From contig CM043960.1 of the NCBI GenBank assembly GCA_014529385.2, positions 35,821,396 to 35,885,395 on the forward strand: a stretch of DNA of 64,000 bases, read 5' to 3'. The notes under the pieces are model-generated. The model had not been told where the DNA came from, made no database searches, and saw only the letters and a program-made list of their open reading frames with translations. This document shows, one piece after another, positions 43,961 through 54,272 of this stretch. The position numbers and the translations under genes are program-made. Source of the DNA: Adiantum capillus-veneris. Lineage: Eukaryota > Streptophyta > Polypodiopsida > Polypodiales > Pteridaceae. How positions within the stretch are numbered: the first letter of the stretch is position 1; each line of letters starts with the position of its first letter.

Positions 43961-44204
43961 TATGTAATAGGCCCCACCCTTGCTTCGTGCACGAGTCTCT
44001 CTCTCTCTCAATCCCCAAAGTCATGTCTCTTTCTACCTTGGTGATCTCTATTCTCCACAGGTGCCTTGTTCATGTGTGTGGGATTGTAGGTATTCGACAT
44101 TGGAATCGAGGTGTCCACCAGATCATGAGCTAGTTCTTGTCTTCATTGCATCTTTTGCTGCCACCTTTGACACTGCCGACCAAGTCTTTAGGAAAAGCTA
44201 CTTA

Positions 44205-44480
44205 ATTTTTAACATTTGTAAACGACTCTACTTGGAAGGTGTGGGTTTACCCTCTAAAACATAAGGATGAGGTATTCTTCACATTTGAGAAGCTACTTGG
44301 AAGGTGTGGGCTTACCCTTTGGATGAGGTATTCTCTACATTTAAGAAGCTCCTTGCACTTGTTAAGAATCAACTAGGTAAAAAGCGTAAGGGCTTGAATA
44401 CTGATAATAGTGGGAAATATGTCTCAAAAGACATGATAGGCTTTTTGGCCATGGCTTTGTACACCCTTGTTTCTTAACAA
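44205..44480 (+). pseudogene. Copia integrase fragment with a 65-bp duplication
   Basis: Two overlapping pieces of the same Copia integrase segment: WKVWVYPLKHKDEVFFTFEK (from 44232) and, 65 bp later, WKVWAYPL-DEVFSTFKKLL continuing to NTDNSGKYVSKDMI. The latter matches the second catalytic Asp region (TDNGGEY in active elements). The duplication shifts the frame. Flanking sequence shows no other pol domain, so it is an isolated relic, directly upstream of the TON2-like gene. Confidence 0.7.
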
Positions 44481-44893
44481 ATGATATGCTGTTTGGCTTC
44501 TATAGTGTCTCTTGCCCCTCATCCCCAGGTCTGTATAAGAGTGCATTTAGTTCACAAACACACACACGCACAAAACCTTGTAGGACTTTAAACTCACTTC
44601 ATTGGGTCTCAAGTTAGTGTTCCATCAAAATCCACATCGAGTGAGTGGTTTAACCTGTATTCTGAATTTCAAACAAGTTGCTGGTACTCGTCGCCATCGG
44701 AATCCAACTCGTCCGTAGGTTGAACGCGAGCGCTCGTTTTTGCTCCATTACTTCCATGCACAGCTCAGCCATAGTTTATTCAGAAGGCAGGATAGTCTTT
44801 CAATGCGGATCCAGGCAAAGAGGGTTACTGCGAAGCTTCTTTGTGAGTTTTTTTGTAAAGAGTAGGTTGTGCTCTTCGGGTTAGCTTGCCAGA
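44481..44893 (+). promoter_or_regulatory. Upstream region / 5' UTR of the TON2-like gene
   Basis: It contains a possible TATA element, CTGTATAAGAG (44531-44541), about 350 bp before the start codon. No other recognisable signal. The transcription start is unknown, and the region abuts a Copia relic. Confidence 0.35.
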
Positions 44894-45961
44894 ATGCAGA
44901 GCAATACGAGCAATGCAGAGACGCAGGAGACACAAAACATACCCACTTCATCGATGCTGTGGGTTAGAAACCTCAAGAAGTATGTTGGGTCTGGAACAGG
45001 ATTGGGTTCGGAAGCGCTGATGGGTATGCTCATTCTCGCTCTTCAATTATCAAATCACGTTTTTTGTTGTCATGGTGAGTATAACAGTTTGGAAATTAAC
45101 CTTTAGAAACATCTCCCCAACATTTAAGTTGTTATTGGACAAATTTAAGTGTCTTTGAAGAATACAATGGGACACACAGATGCGTGTTTGTGTGCATTCC
45201 TTGGGCCTTCCTTCTCTTATTTAGTCCAGCATAATTTCATATATTGTTCCAATTTTCTTACACAGTTGGGCTGAGTAAAGCTGGAGTATTGAAATTTAAA
45301 GGATGAAATTCTGTGAATCATTTACATTATTAGGCAGGGCACTTCTTCTTGGTGTGTGGTTACCGATCTATGATACTCATGTATGCATCTTAAGTTGTGT
45401 TCCATTGTTATAATTGGTTATTGTTTTGTGACTTCCCGTGAAGGTGAAAGCCATTCAGAGAACTTTGATACTTCTTCGAACTTATGAAATCTTTTCCAGT
45501 TACTTATTATCAGCCATGTAGTTTCAAAGTATCCCTAGCATACCCAAGCTCTGTTCTTTTGCAGAGCTAGAGACAAAAAGGATACTGCTGGAGGTTTTTA
45601 AAGAAAGGCAACAAAAGAATGCACAATCAGGGGCTCTTCCTACTTTTTATAAGAAGGTGCCCATTGCTAATTTTGCTTAGTCAAGCATCACCCAAATGTG
45701 TGCCTTTTTTTGACTGTTTTTCTCCTAGCAGAAACCAGCTGAGGGATCCATAGGCGGTAAAGTTCAAAGGTTGGCCAGATTTTCATTTTTAAAGGTAAGT
45801 TTCATACTTGCTGTGCTCTAAGATATCTGAAAATCTTAAGCCAATAAGCTTTTATTGTGCAGAAACAAACAGAACAACTTCTAAATGCGGATGATTTGGA
45901 TACTATGTGGGTCTGTTTAAGGGAAAACTGTGTGGTTGATGATTCAACTGGTGCTGAAAAG
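44894..45961 (+). CDS. TON2: TONNEAU2/FASS-type PP2A B'' regulatory subunit, exons 1-4
   Basis: TON2/FASS is a B''-type regulatory subunit of protein phosphatase 2A. It works with TON1 and TRM proteins at cortical microtubules to form the preprophase band. Four exons join in one frame: 44894-45023, 45565-45656, 45732-45794 and 45863-45961 (128 codons). Introns are 541, 75 and 68 bp, with GTATGC/TTGCAG, GTGCCC/CTAGCAG and GTAAGT/GTGCAG borders. Intron 1 splits a codon after its first base, and introns 2 and 3 fall between codons. The peptide has SSMLWVRNLKKYVGSGTGLG (about 19-38), ELETKRILLEVFKERQQK, SIGGKVQRLARFSFLKKQTE and LRENCVVDDSTGAEK, which I recognise as the conserved TON2 N-terminus. 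The EF-hand C-terminal part belongs to later exons not found by 64,000. A GT donor follows AEK at 45962. The ATG is the first in frame before the conserved block. No coding defect is seen. Confidence 0.87.
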
Positions 45962-46526
45962 GTCAATTTCTCAAATTTGAAATGCTCTCTCTTTATGTAC
46001 ATGCCTAGCATGGTTTTGTCCTTTAGAGTGTGGGCATGAAAAGTTGCAGGGTCACAAAATGTAGTCTATGCTCCAGCTTAGACATGCTGTTGGAACTATG
46101 TATCAGGGCCATGTTCTAAAACATACATACCTTGAGATTGATGACAAATCCCCCCTCCCCCTCCCCCTCAAAATGTTGCTATGAGAGGAAGGTTTTGGCG
46201 ATCGACCTGACTGTTTTGAATGTGGGAAATTGGAAGAATTTCATTTGTGTGTAGCACTCTTCATCTGCTGTAGAGGCTGTAGCCTGTTTCAGCCAAGAGA
46301 TCTGTTTCAAAACGAGTAAGCAGGGCTATATCCATCGGAATGTTCCTCAAAGAGTAAAGAGCGGAAGTGAGGTAGCAGAAAGAAAGGCATCCGGAGTCCA
46401 AGGCTGATTTTATGTGGGTTGCGGATGGGCACCATGGGGTAGATTTGGGGCTGATTTGCACATCTGAAGTGAGCCGAATGTGGGTTGCAAAAACTGAGAT
46501 ATGAGACACAAAAACGCAGCAGATTT
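45962..46526 (+). other. Start of TON2-like intron 4
   Basis: It begins GTCAAT after a coding AAG. I found no exon beginning with the conserved block that follows AEK in this family. Confidence 0.5.
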
Positions 46527-46908
46527 TACACTTATAGCAGGCTGAAAATGATGCAACCAATGTGGCAAAGATGGGCAGGAGAGGACTCAGAATGGCTAAT
46601 GGGGGTGCCATATGGAGGGATGCGATGGGCTGCCAATGCTGCCAACTATGGCTGACATAGGGCTAAAAAACACTGGGCCAGAGAGGGTGCGATCAATCTT
46701 TTAAACACATTAGCTCTTACACTTACAGCAGGCTGAAAATGATGCAACTGATGTGGCAAAGATGGGGTAGGAGAGGCATGGCTCCGAGAGGCTAATGGGT
46801 TAGATGGAGGGATGAGATTGGCTACCAATGTCGTCAGAGATGGTTGATAGAGGGCTAAAAAACACTGGGCTAGAGGTGGTTCGATCAACCTTTAAAACAC
46901 AAGCAGAT
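46527..46908. repeat. 191-bp tandem duplication
   Basis: TACACTTATAGCAGGCTGAA at 46527 and TACACTTACAGCAGGCTGAA at 46718. Both copies contain GGGCTAAAAAACACTGGGC. Confidence 0.9.
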
Positions 46909-47019
46909 GGGCTGGCGACAAAGCAAGAAAACGCCCTAAATGGGTAGATGCTAGGCGTCTTGGAACTTATGTGAAAAATGAGAGGTCAGGAGCTGTTTTT
47001 ATAGTGCTAATATGGCCTA

Positions 47020-47974
47020 GATGTCTATAGCCAATTGCCATCCGGTCATAAAGTGATGACGTGGCGTGCCCAACTGGAAGGAAAATGGCTGTGAGGACAA
47101 GAAGAAACTGATCCTAGAAGAACTTGCAGAAGGTTTGGGCATAGGGTCTAAAAAGGGATTGGGATTTAAAACTTCTAACTCAACAACTTAAAGATCTTGT
47201 GTAGCACCGGCCGAGGTGCCAAAAATCAAAAGCTTGATCTTTGGAGGAGATTTCTATAATTGCATTGACAAGGAAGCTGTATGAAATTTTGCGTTTTGCG
47301 CTGCTGTGATGATGTGGCAGGCTGTACAGATTTCCGCGATTTTGTTGTTGGCAAATTTTGGGAGTTTACGTGAGCTATTGACAGGAGTTGCCTTTGGGGT
47401 TTAGTGCTTTTGGCTTTTGGGGTCTGCTTTTGGGCATCCCTTGTAATGTTCATAAAGACCCCTAAGTTTCACACTGTGGCAAGCTGATGATGTGGTGACC
47501 GTACGGATCCCCGCAGTTTACATTTACTGCTAACGTGGCATCACTGTACGGAATTTCCGCGATTTGTGTTTCTGTTGCTGATGTGGCAGTGCTGTACGAG
47601 TTTCCGCTTTTTGCGCTGCTGACTTGGGCAGTTTCAATGCTAGCTTTTTGGGTGCAAGTGCTCTTAGAATTAAGTGCTTTTGGATATAATGCTTTTGGGC
47701 ATCCCTTGTACTCTTTATAAGTGTCCTATGGGCTAGTCTTCAGGGCATTTGGACGCAGAGCTTGAAGAGTTGCTCCATCGGGAGTTGTACCCACTTGAAT
47801 CAATAAGAAAGAAATACCGAAAGGGGCGTTAGTCTTTGGGGCCAACGCGTCTTGGCTCGGAACTCTGTCGCGTCGTGTCGTCTCTCTGAGATATGAATTT
47901 TTTTAAAGTGTTAAAGTGTGTAGATTGCCGCTTTGTTTGTCTTTCCGTCCGATCACTCACCGAAAGTAATTACA
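47020..47974 (+). mobile_element. Gypsy family LTR A (5' LTR)
   Basis: It shares with LTR B (49665-50595) and LTR C (52135-52710) the blocks AAGTGATGACGTGGC or its variant, GCACCGGCCG, GCTTTTGGGCATCCC, TTTATAAGTG-type TATA, GCATTTGGACG, and CCGAAAGGGGCG followed by TCTTTGGGGCCAA. It ends AAAGTAATTACA, one base before a primer site. Its U3 holds four degenerate copies of a unit like GTGGCAGxxCTGTACGGATT (47320-47620). A second GCTTTTGG...CATCCCTTGTA block shows an internal duplication. The left boundary is approximate. Confidence 0.78.
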
Positions 47975-47975
47975 G

Positions 47976-47987
47976 TGGTATCAGAGC
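47976..47987 (+). promoter_or_regulatory. Primer-binding site of LTR A element
   Basis: TGGTATCAGAGC, exact initiator-Met type. Confidence 0.93.
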
Positions 47988-48202
47988 GTCAGAATTGTGC
48001 TTTTCTGAAAGCATACCGGTCCTACCAAAGAGCAGGCGGAGCAAGATTCTACATAAATTTTCTCTATCAAAGAATCTTAGTGTCCCTGCCCCGGACTTAC
48101 TAGCCTCTCCCACTCTTAGTCCATTGTGCATCGGGTGCGCTCTTGTCTTCATCGCTTTGTCTTAAAGGGCATAAGCCATAAAGAATCCAAGATCTTATCG
48201 AC

Positions 48203-48535
48203 ATGGACGGAGAATAGGTTGACCACAGTGCTCAACAAGAGAATCCTTCTAGCCTTTCTACGCAAAGGCAACGAGATGAGACCCATGCGCAGTATGTGGT
48301 CCGACAATTGGTGTACTTGGCAGAACAACAAAAGAAGAACCCGACAGATGGTCGAATTGATTTAGAAGCCCTGCACAATTACTGGGGCTCTTTAAATCCT
48401 CCAGTGGCCATAGTTGTCTCTCAACAGGTTCCCCAAATGTATTCTTCTATACCACAAAATCCTCTGGGGCTTCGTCTCAACAGAATTTTGGGGATGCCTC
48501 TCAATTTTTAGGAGGCATTTTTAAGCATATGGCTT
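48203..48535 (+). pseudogene. Gag N-terminus of the LTR A element
   Basis: After an early stop the frame reads STQRQRDETHAQYVVRQLVY, LAEQQKKNPTDGRIDLEALH and NYWGSLNPPVAIVVSQQ, a gag-like N-terminus comparable in position and composition with the one at 52.8 kb. It is cut off at about 48540 by an unrelated tandem repeat. Confidence 0.6.
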
Positions 48536-48540
48536 TAGGA

Positions 48541-49198
48541 GAACGTTCTCGTGCTGCTACGGAGATTTTATCCATAGTTATCGGGGAACGCCCATTTTTT
48601 GGGGGGGGGGGGGGGCACGGGGACGGCGTTTTGGGATCAAGTCAAGCCAAGAACGTTTCGGAACGGCTTGCCGTTTCGGATAAGCAGTTGATACCGGAAC
48701 GGACTGCCCGGAACGGTTCGGAATGGGCGAATTTTCAGGTTTTGTTCTTGTGAGCCAAATTTTCGGGTTTTGGTTTTCTATCTTGTGAGCCTCTGTCTTA
48801 TAAAATGCCCCTCCCTCCACCCCTTGCCTTCACAATGCACACAAGGCTCAAGCTTTCAAGGGCCAAGCAGAATGTTCTCGTGCTGCTACGGAGATTTTAT
48901 CCATAGTTATCGGGGAACGCCCATTTTGGGGGGGGGGGGCACGGGGACGGCGTTTTGGGATCAAGTCAAGCCAAGAACGTTTCGGAACGGCTTGCCGTTT
49001 CGGATAAGCAGTTGATACTGGAACGGACGGCCCGGAACGGTTCGGAATGGGCGAATTTTCAGGTTTTGTTCTTGTGAGCCAAATTTTCGGGTTTTGGTTT
49101 TCTATCTTGTGAGCCTCTGTCTTATAAAATGCCCCTCCCTCCACCCCTTGCCTTCACAATGCACACAAGGCTCAAGCTTTCAAGGGCCAAGCCTCAAG
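48541..49198 (+). repeat. 329-bp tandem duplication with TATA and G-run
   Basis: Copies start GAACGTTCTCGTGCTGCTAC (48541) and GAATGTTCTCGTGCTGCTAC (48870) and are nearly identical. Each has a G-run (15 and 12 G), TTCGGAACGGCTTGCCG, CTTATAAAATGCCCC (TATA-like) and CACACAAGGCTCAAGC. It looks like LTR or promoter sequence of another element. Minus-strand frames here are incidental. Confidence 0.85.
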
Positions 49199-49664
49199 CT
49201 CTATCCTCTCGAGTCTCGACTCTCAAGCTCTAGCCTCTTTCAAGTTCTCAAGTCTACATAGTACAAGCTCTTTCCCTATCTCTCTCGAGCTCTCCCTTTG
49301 TCTCTCTCTCCCTCTTAAGCTCTCAAGTCTACACGGCACACGTCGTGCCACGTTTGCCATAGTAATGTTGAATTGTCTTCAAATCAAGGTTTTTGTCAGT
49401 ATTAGAGTCAAAGGAGTCAAGGACTCTAATACTACTAATTTTCAATCACACAAAGCTAAAAATTGCATTATTTGGGTGTTTTTAATGCCTCCCGTTGTGC
49501 GCCATTCCCGTTCCGAACCCCTCCCCGTTTCGCAGGGAGGCCCGTCACCGTTTTCGTCTGCGTTGCGGGTAACTATGATATTACCTTTTGTCCCTTGGAC
49601 GTCCACCTTACACTACTACTCCCCCTCCACCACCCGTGGCCCATGTCCCACCTACATATGCGAC
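49199..49664. other. Pyrimidine-rich LTR-like leader and flank
   Basis: Repeats of CAAGCTCTxxCCTCT and CTCAAGTCTACA. Around 49500, CCCGTTCCGAACCCC is complementary in style to the GGAACGG motifs of the preceding repeat. No gene. Confidence 0.45.
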
Positions 49665-50475
49665 AAATTGCCACGAAGTGATGATGTGGCATGACCAACT
49701 AGAAGAGAAATGGCCAAGTGAATGAGAGAAATTGAACGGACTAAGGTATGGTTCATACTACTTCAGTTTTCAGACCTACCACAGCTATGGGCGGCCTTTC
49801 CCCCTTGGACGAGAGGGATGTCCGTGCACTTTTGCGTCGATTGTGGGCAGGCTTCGAAGCTTTGTCCCCACCATTCGGCAACCAATGGGATTCACTGCAG
49901 GCTTTGGCACATTGTTGCTTCTTCAGCTGTAGATTTTGCTTTCGTTAATGGGGGCTGTCCTGTGTGAATCAAACTGTGCTGGAAAAGGCAGTGTCTATGC
50001 GCGCGCTGCGGTAGTTTGAATGCACCCTAACTTGAAAAACTTATGAAGCACCGGCCGTGGGGCCTGAATCCCTAAAAGATAGAAGCTTGAACCCTGAAAG
50101 AGATTTTTGTAAAATGCATTGACATGCTGACTTGGCAAATTGTACGGGCTTTGCTAACGTGGCAGATTGTACGGACTTTCGCAACTTACCTTGGTAGTTT
50201 TTTTGCAACTTCAACGCTAGCTTTTGGGGACTAGAGCTTTTGGGGTTTAATGCTTTTGAAGTGATTGCTTTTGGGGCTCTGCTCTTGGGCATCCCATGTA
50301 CTGCTTATAAGAGCCCTTGGAGCCTCACTCTGCGGAGCATTTGGACGTTGAGTCTGAGAGCGGAGGACCCTCGGGAGTTGTACCTTGTTGGGATCAATCA
50401 ATAATAAAGAAACATCGAAAGGGGCGCCAATCTTTGGGGCCAATGCTTGTGGGCATGGAACTCCCTGTGCTGTAT

Positions 50476-50513
<38 letters not shown>

Positions 50514-50595
50514 TCTCTATATTAAAGTACAGTGGTTTTGAAGTTTCTATTCGTGTGTTGCTATTGATTTCTCGCTTGGATTGTCCAAGCCTGTA
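49665..50595 (+). mobile_element. Gypsy family LTR B
   Basis: Same family and orientation as LTRs A and C. It has two copies of the GTGGCAGATTGTACGGACTT-type unit (50130-50190), TATA-like GCTTATAAGAGC (about 50304), an ATCAATCAATAATAAAGAAA block, and a CT tract at 50479-50518 not present in A. The expected primer site is degenerate (GATGGATAGCATC near 50601). Confidence 0.72.
50479..50518. repeat. (CT)n microsatellite in LTR B
   Basis: About 15 CT units plus an interrupted extension. Confidence 0.95.
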
Positions 50596-50636
50596 ACACA
50601 GATGGATAGCATCACCACTATTACTACTATTCGGCA

Positions 50637-50838
50637 CCTCAAACTATGGATGCTGGGCCAAAACCATTTAAAGATGGGGGTGCTCCAATAAAGTTTTTCG
50701 CATTCTCAGGCGTCCAGGATGCTCTCAACACTCTCAAATTTCTATAGCAATTTGACATCTTGTTCAGTAATGGGAACTTTACTGAAGAATCAAAGTTTCT
50801 CAGAGTTACATCTTTTCTCAAGGATAGTGCATTGTAAG
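50637..50838 (+). pseudogene. Gag fragment after LTR B
   Basis: PFKDGGAPIKFFAFSGVQDA, then one in-frame TAG, then QFDILFSNGNFTEESKFLRV, matching the start of the Retrotrans_gag domain seen at 53.55 kb and 56.66 kb. The leader and gag N-terminus that should lie before it are missing, and the frame closes at 50838. Confidence 0.65.
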
Positions 50839-52134
50839 GTGCAGCGGAATGAACGTTGTATTTTTCTCAAGATTAGTGATCTTTATTTGCTCAAGGTTCC
50901 TTTTAGTTCTTAGGGAAGGAGAGAGCCTTCCGTCTTTATGGAGAGTGCTATGATCACGAACAAAGTGAGTGGATATTGTGCGTGCAAGTGAATGAGACTG
51001 AGAGAAGGAGAGAGAAGAGATACGACACCCGAGAGGTTGTAAAACCCTCCTCCGAAGGCCCACTCTCGTCGGTGAGAGTGGTCTACTTGATTGCACAAAG
51101 GTGTACAATGCGTATGCATGGACTATGCGGATGACGACGACGACTTGGTGGCTGAAATCTGAGATCTTCAAATCGCTGAATTTTGGACTGTTTCGGTGGC
51201 TGAAAATGACTGTTTTGGTTGCGTTTCCTTGGGCTAAAGATGGGGGAACTTCTGCAACCGATCTGGGATGTATTCGCTACCTTGCTAAAGGCTGAAAATG
51301 CTGTGTATCTGCAGGTTGGGGCTAAAAGTCAAAACGCTGCAGCAAGGCAAAAACGCCAGCAAAAACGCTAGCTTGGCTGAAATTGCTGATGTCAAAACGC
51401 TGATTCTGCTGATGCTTTGCAATCCCAAAAACGCTGGGCTTTGGGGGTTGCCTGAAGGGGACACAAACGCCATGAAATGGGCTGATCTGGCGATGGCCGA
51501 TTGTGGACAAAAACGCCAAGAGAAGGGGACCTTATGGCGATGGGTCTGATGCTGAGGGGGGTACTGCTGAGAAGTTGCCTGTTGAGCGGGAAGCTCCTGC
51601 TGCCTCTTCTGCCAGAAAGTGCTAACTTGGGTTTGCTTATATATTAACTTAGCAAAATTGCCCTACCTACTTTTGTAGGAAAGTCACTTAAAAATAATAA
51701 GTGAAAATCCCAATAAATAGGAAAATAGGCTAAATGCACTGGAAAATTCCCCTAACTGATGCTAATGGATTCTGATGGGAATTCCGATGATCATGCTGTG
51801 TGCAACCGGAGGATATGCATCTATGCTAAGTGACTTGGCATGCACGGTCTATGAATAGACTCACAAAAGTGCCAGATCACTGCTAATCTAACTTGACGGA
51901 ACTGACTGAATCCTGCTGTGGTGTAGCTTGTCCACGGACAGTCACGTGACATGCATTGTCAAGGTTGGCTACTTTGGCAAAGAAACAAGACCGGCCCAAA
52001 ACCTAGATCGATTTCAAGTTAGCATTCTATCCAAGCTTTCTTGATGAGACATTCTAAGTAGATATAATTGCAGCATGGTACTGGTCTCAGGATGTACCCC
52101 TCGGACATGCTTCCAATTTAGAACCAAAGAGTTT
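50839..52134. other. Degenerate, AAAACGC-rich stretch
   Basis: From 51180 to 51560 AAAACGC(C/T) and GGCTGAAA motifs recur, similar in style to 46500-46900. No coding domain seen. Confidence 0.45.
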
Positions 52135-52710
52135 TGGATGCCTATCTGTCACAAAGTGATGATGTGGCGGATAGCAGAGACCCTAATTTCTGCTAGAAAC
52201 CCTAAAATTCTTGCAAATCGTAATTTATGCCAAAAACCCTAATTTTTGGAAATCGTGGAGCTGTAAAAAAATAAATATATTTTGGAAATTTTGAGCGACG
52301 CAAATCTCAGCTTTTTTGCTATGATTTGGGAGAAAGAGAGAAAAAGAGAACTTGCTTTTTACGGACTCTCATTGAGAGAGAGAGAGAGAGAATCTGCTTT
52401 TGCTTTCAAGCTTTTGGGGCTTTGCTTTTGGGCATCCCTCGTAATCTTTAAATTAGTGGTGAGGGCCTCACTTCTCAGAGCATCTGGACGCAAAGTTTGA
52501 GAGTGAAACCCTAACCGATCTCTTGTACTTTGATGATTGATTAATACAAAAAGAAATATCGAAAGGGGCGCCAGTCTTTGGGGCCAATATCTCTAGGCAC
52601 GGAACTCCGTCGGGCCAATGAAAAATCTATTGTGATTTGTGAATTGTTTGAAGTGGTTATTTGGTGCTGTCGTGATTGATTCTTGACTTGGAGTGTCCAA
52701 GTCTGTTACA
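52135..52710 (+). mobile_element. Gypsy family LTR C (5' LTR of the interrupted element)
   Basis: The third family copy, ending AGTCTGTTACA one base before an exact primer site. It lacks the GTACGG minisatellite and has a CTTTAAATTAG in place of the TATA. The left edge (CACAAAGTGATGATGTGGC) is approximate. Confidence 0.75.
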
Positions 52711-52711
52711 G

Positions 52712-52723
52712 TGGTATCAGAGC
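52712..52723 (+). promoter_or_regulatory. Primer-binding site of LTR C element
   Basis: TGGTATCAGAGC, exact. Confidence 0.93.
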
Positions 52724-52780
52724 ACGGCCGATTTCTCTACTACGGGAAATCCGATCCCCAATTTTTTTTCAGTGGCACCT

Positions 52781-54267
52781 ATGGCTTCACGCAAGGATTA
52801 GTCGACTCCCTCTGCATCTGGAGATGCGGGTAGGGATCACAACGAAGATTCAGACAGAGAGTATGGCATGCCTCGGCCTACTCAGGCGGAGCAAAGAGAG
52901 ATGAAGCGTCGTCAATTGATCGGCAATGCAACAAAGATGATGCTCAATTTTGCGAAGGATCCGAAATTGACAAAATATATGAGCGAGACTTCTTTTTAGG
53001 AAGTGCATGCACAGTGGCAGAAAACCACTACACCACCCCCGAAACCCACTCTCAAGAAACCTTCTGCTCCGAAGAAATATTCAGAGAAGGAATTAGAAGA
53101 GGTGGTTGATGCACGGATTGCCCAACTTTTTAACGTGCAAAAGAAAGCCAAAAAGCACGGCAAAAAGCAGAAAAAAGGACTGACTTCCCGGGATATTTGG
53201 GTCGTCAGCCAACTTTTGATAAGGCAAAGAAACAAAAGAAGCGTGTTCGATTTGAAGGAGTACCCAGTTCTTCTTTTTCTTCTTCTTACAGTTCTTCTAG
53301 CTCTTCAGATTAAGCGAAGAAGACAGAAAAGGTAAAAAGCGAAGCAAGAAACAAAGCTTCGGAAAGGGCAAGAAAAAGGCAAAGAAGGCTAAATCTCGCC
53401 CAGAGCCTGACAGTTCTACTGAGGACTCGTCTACAGACAGCTCAGATTCTGATGACGGAAACTTTTATGCGAACAAGAAGAATTTTTACAAAGCCAACCA
53501 GTATGACTTTCTCGAAGATAAAAGCAAGAAAGTCTGAGAGTTTAAGGAAGGTGGCCACTCGATCAAGTTTGATACTTTCTCAGAATACTCAGATGCTTTG
53601 AAGTCTTTGTCTTTTATACAACAGTTTGACATCGCTTTCACGGGAGGACGCTATGTAGAGCACTCCAAGATTCGGAGAGCTACCTCTTACTTTAATGGGA
53701 ATGCTCGTACTTGGTGGTCCACTCTTCTTTTAAACAAGACTGTGCCAGTTAAATGGTTGAAATTTAAGAAGCTTTTTATTTCTTCTTGGTATATGAACGA
53801 GATGTACGAGCTGCTTGGAACCATCTTCGGATGACCAAGAAAGATACAATCAATGCTTATTGTGAAAGATTCTGGAGCTCTTTTCTACCCGCCTCTTCAT
53901 CTTGTTCAGAGAACAGATTGAGCGGTTTACCTTGGGTCTACCTACAGAGATCCGAGATCACTGCTTGGAACAGAAGTAAGCTTCTATTCAGGATTTGATG
54001 AGTCATGCGAAGCGGGGCTTTGCCATTCACTCTAGCAGTCTGACCTACCCCACAGATGAGGCCGTGACACAACGAGCCGAACAGACTTCTGGTAATGAAA
54101 GTAGAAAGAAAAAGAACCCAGAGAAAAAGGATGCACCACCCAAGCTTATTCTGAGGAGAGAGCTCGCTTCATTAGAGAGGGGAAGTGCTTTGGATGCGGG
54201 GAACATGGACATATCTCCGCGAAGTGCCCTAAAAAGGCACAGAAAGAACATAATGATAAGAACGACA
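52781..54267 (+). pseudogene. Gypsy gag, split by a later insertion
   Basis: It starts MASRKD, with a stop at codon 7. A lysine-rich stretch follows (SEKELEEVVDARIAQLFNVQ), then after a frameshift an acidic serine run and the Retrotrans_gag domain (IKFDTFSEYSDALKSLSFIQ, YFNGNARTWWSTLLLNKTVP). After another shift it reads MTKKDTINAYCERF. It ends with an intact zinc knuckle, CFGCGEHGHISAKC (54186-54227), and reaches 54267, where a second element is inserted. The protein continues as pol at 61256. At least three disruptions make it non-functional. Confidence 0.85.
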
Positions 54268-54272
54268 ACAGG
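54268..54272. repeat. Target-site duplication, left (ACAGG)
   Basis: Matched by 61251-61255. Confidence 0.95.

Noticed and set aside
45962-46100. A fifth TON2 exon directly downstream
   Set aside because: The sequence after the GT donor has no similarity to the expected next block, and its open frame closes quickly.
46261-46888. Minus-strand frames of 116 and 80 codons
   Set aside because: They span a 191-bp tandem duplication in the TON2 intron region and have no recognisable domain.
48578-49144. Two near-identical minus-strand frames (80 and 98 codons)
   Set aside because: Explained by the 329-bp DNA duplication. No conserved domain.
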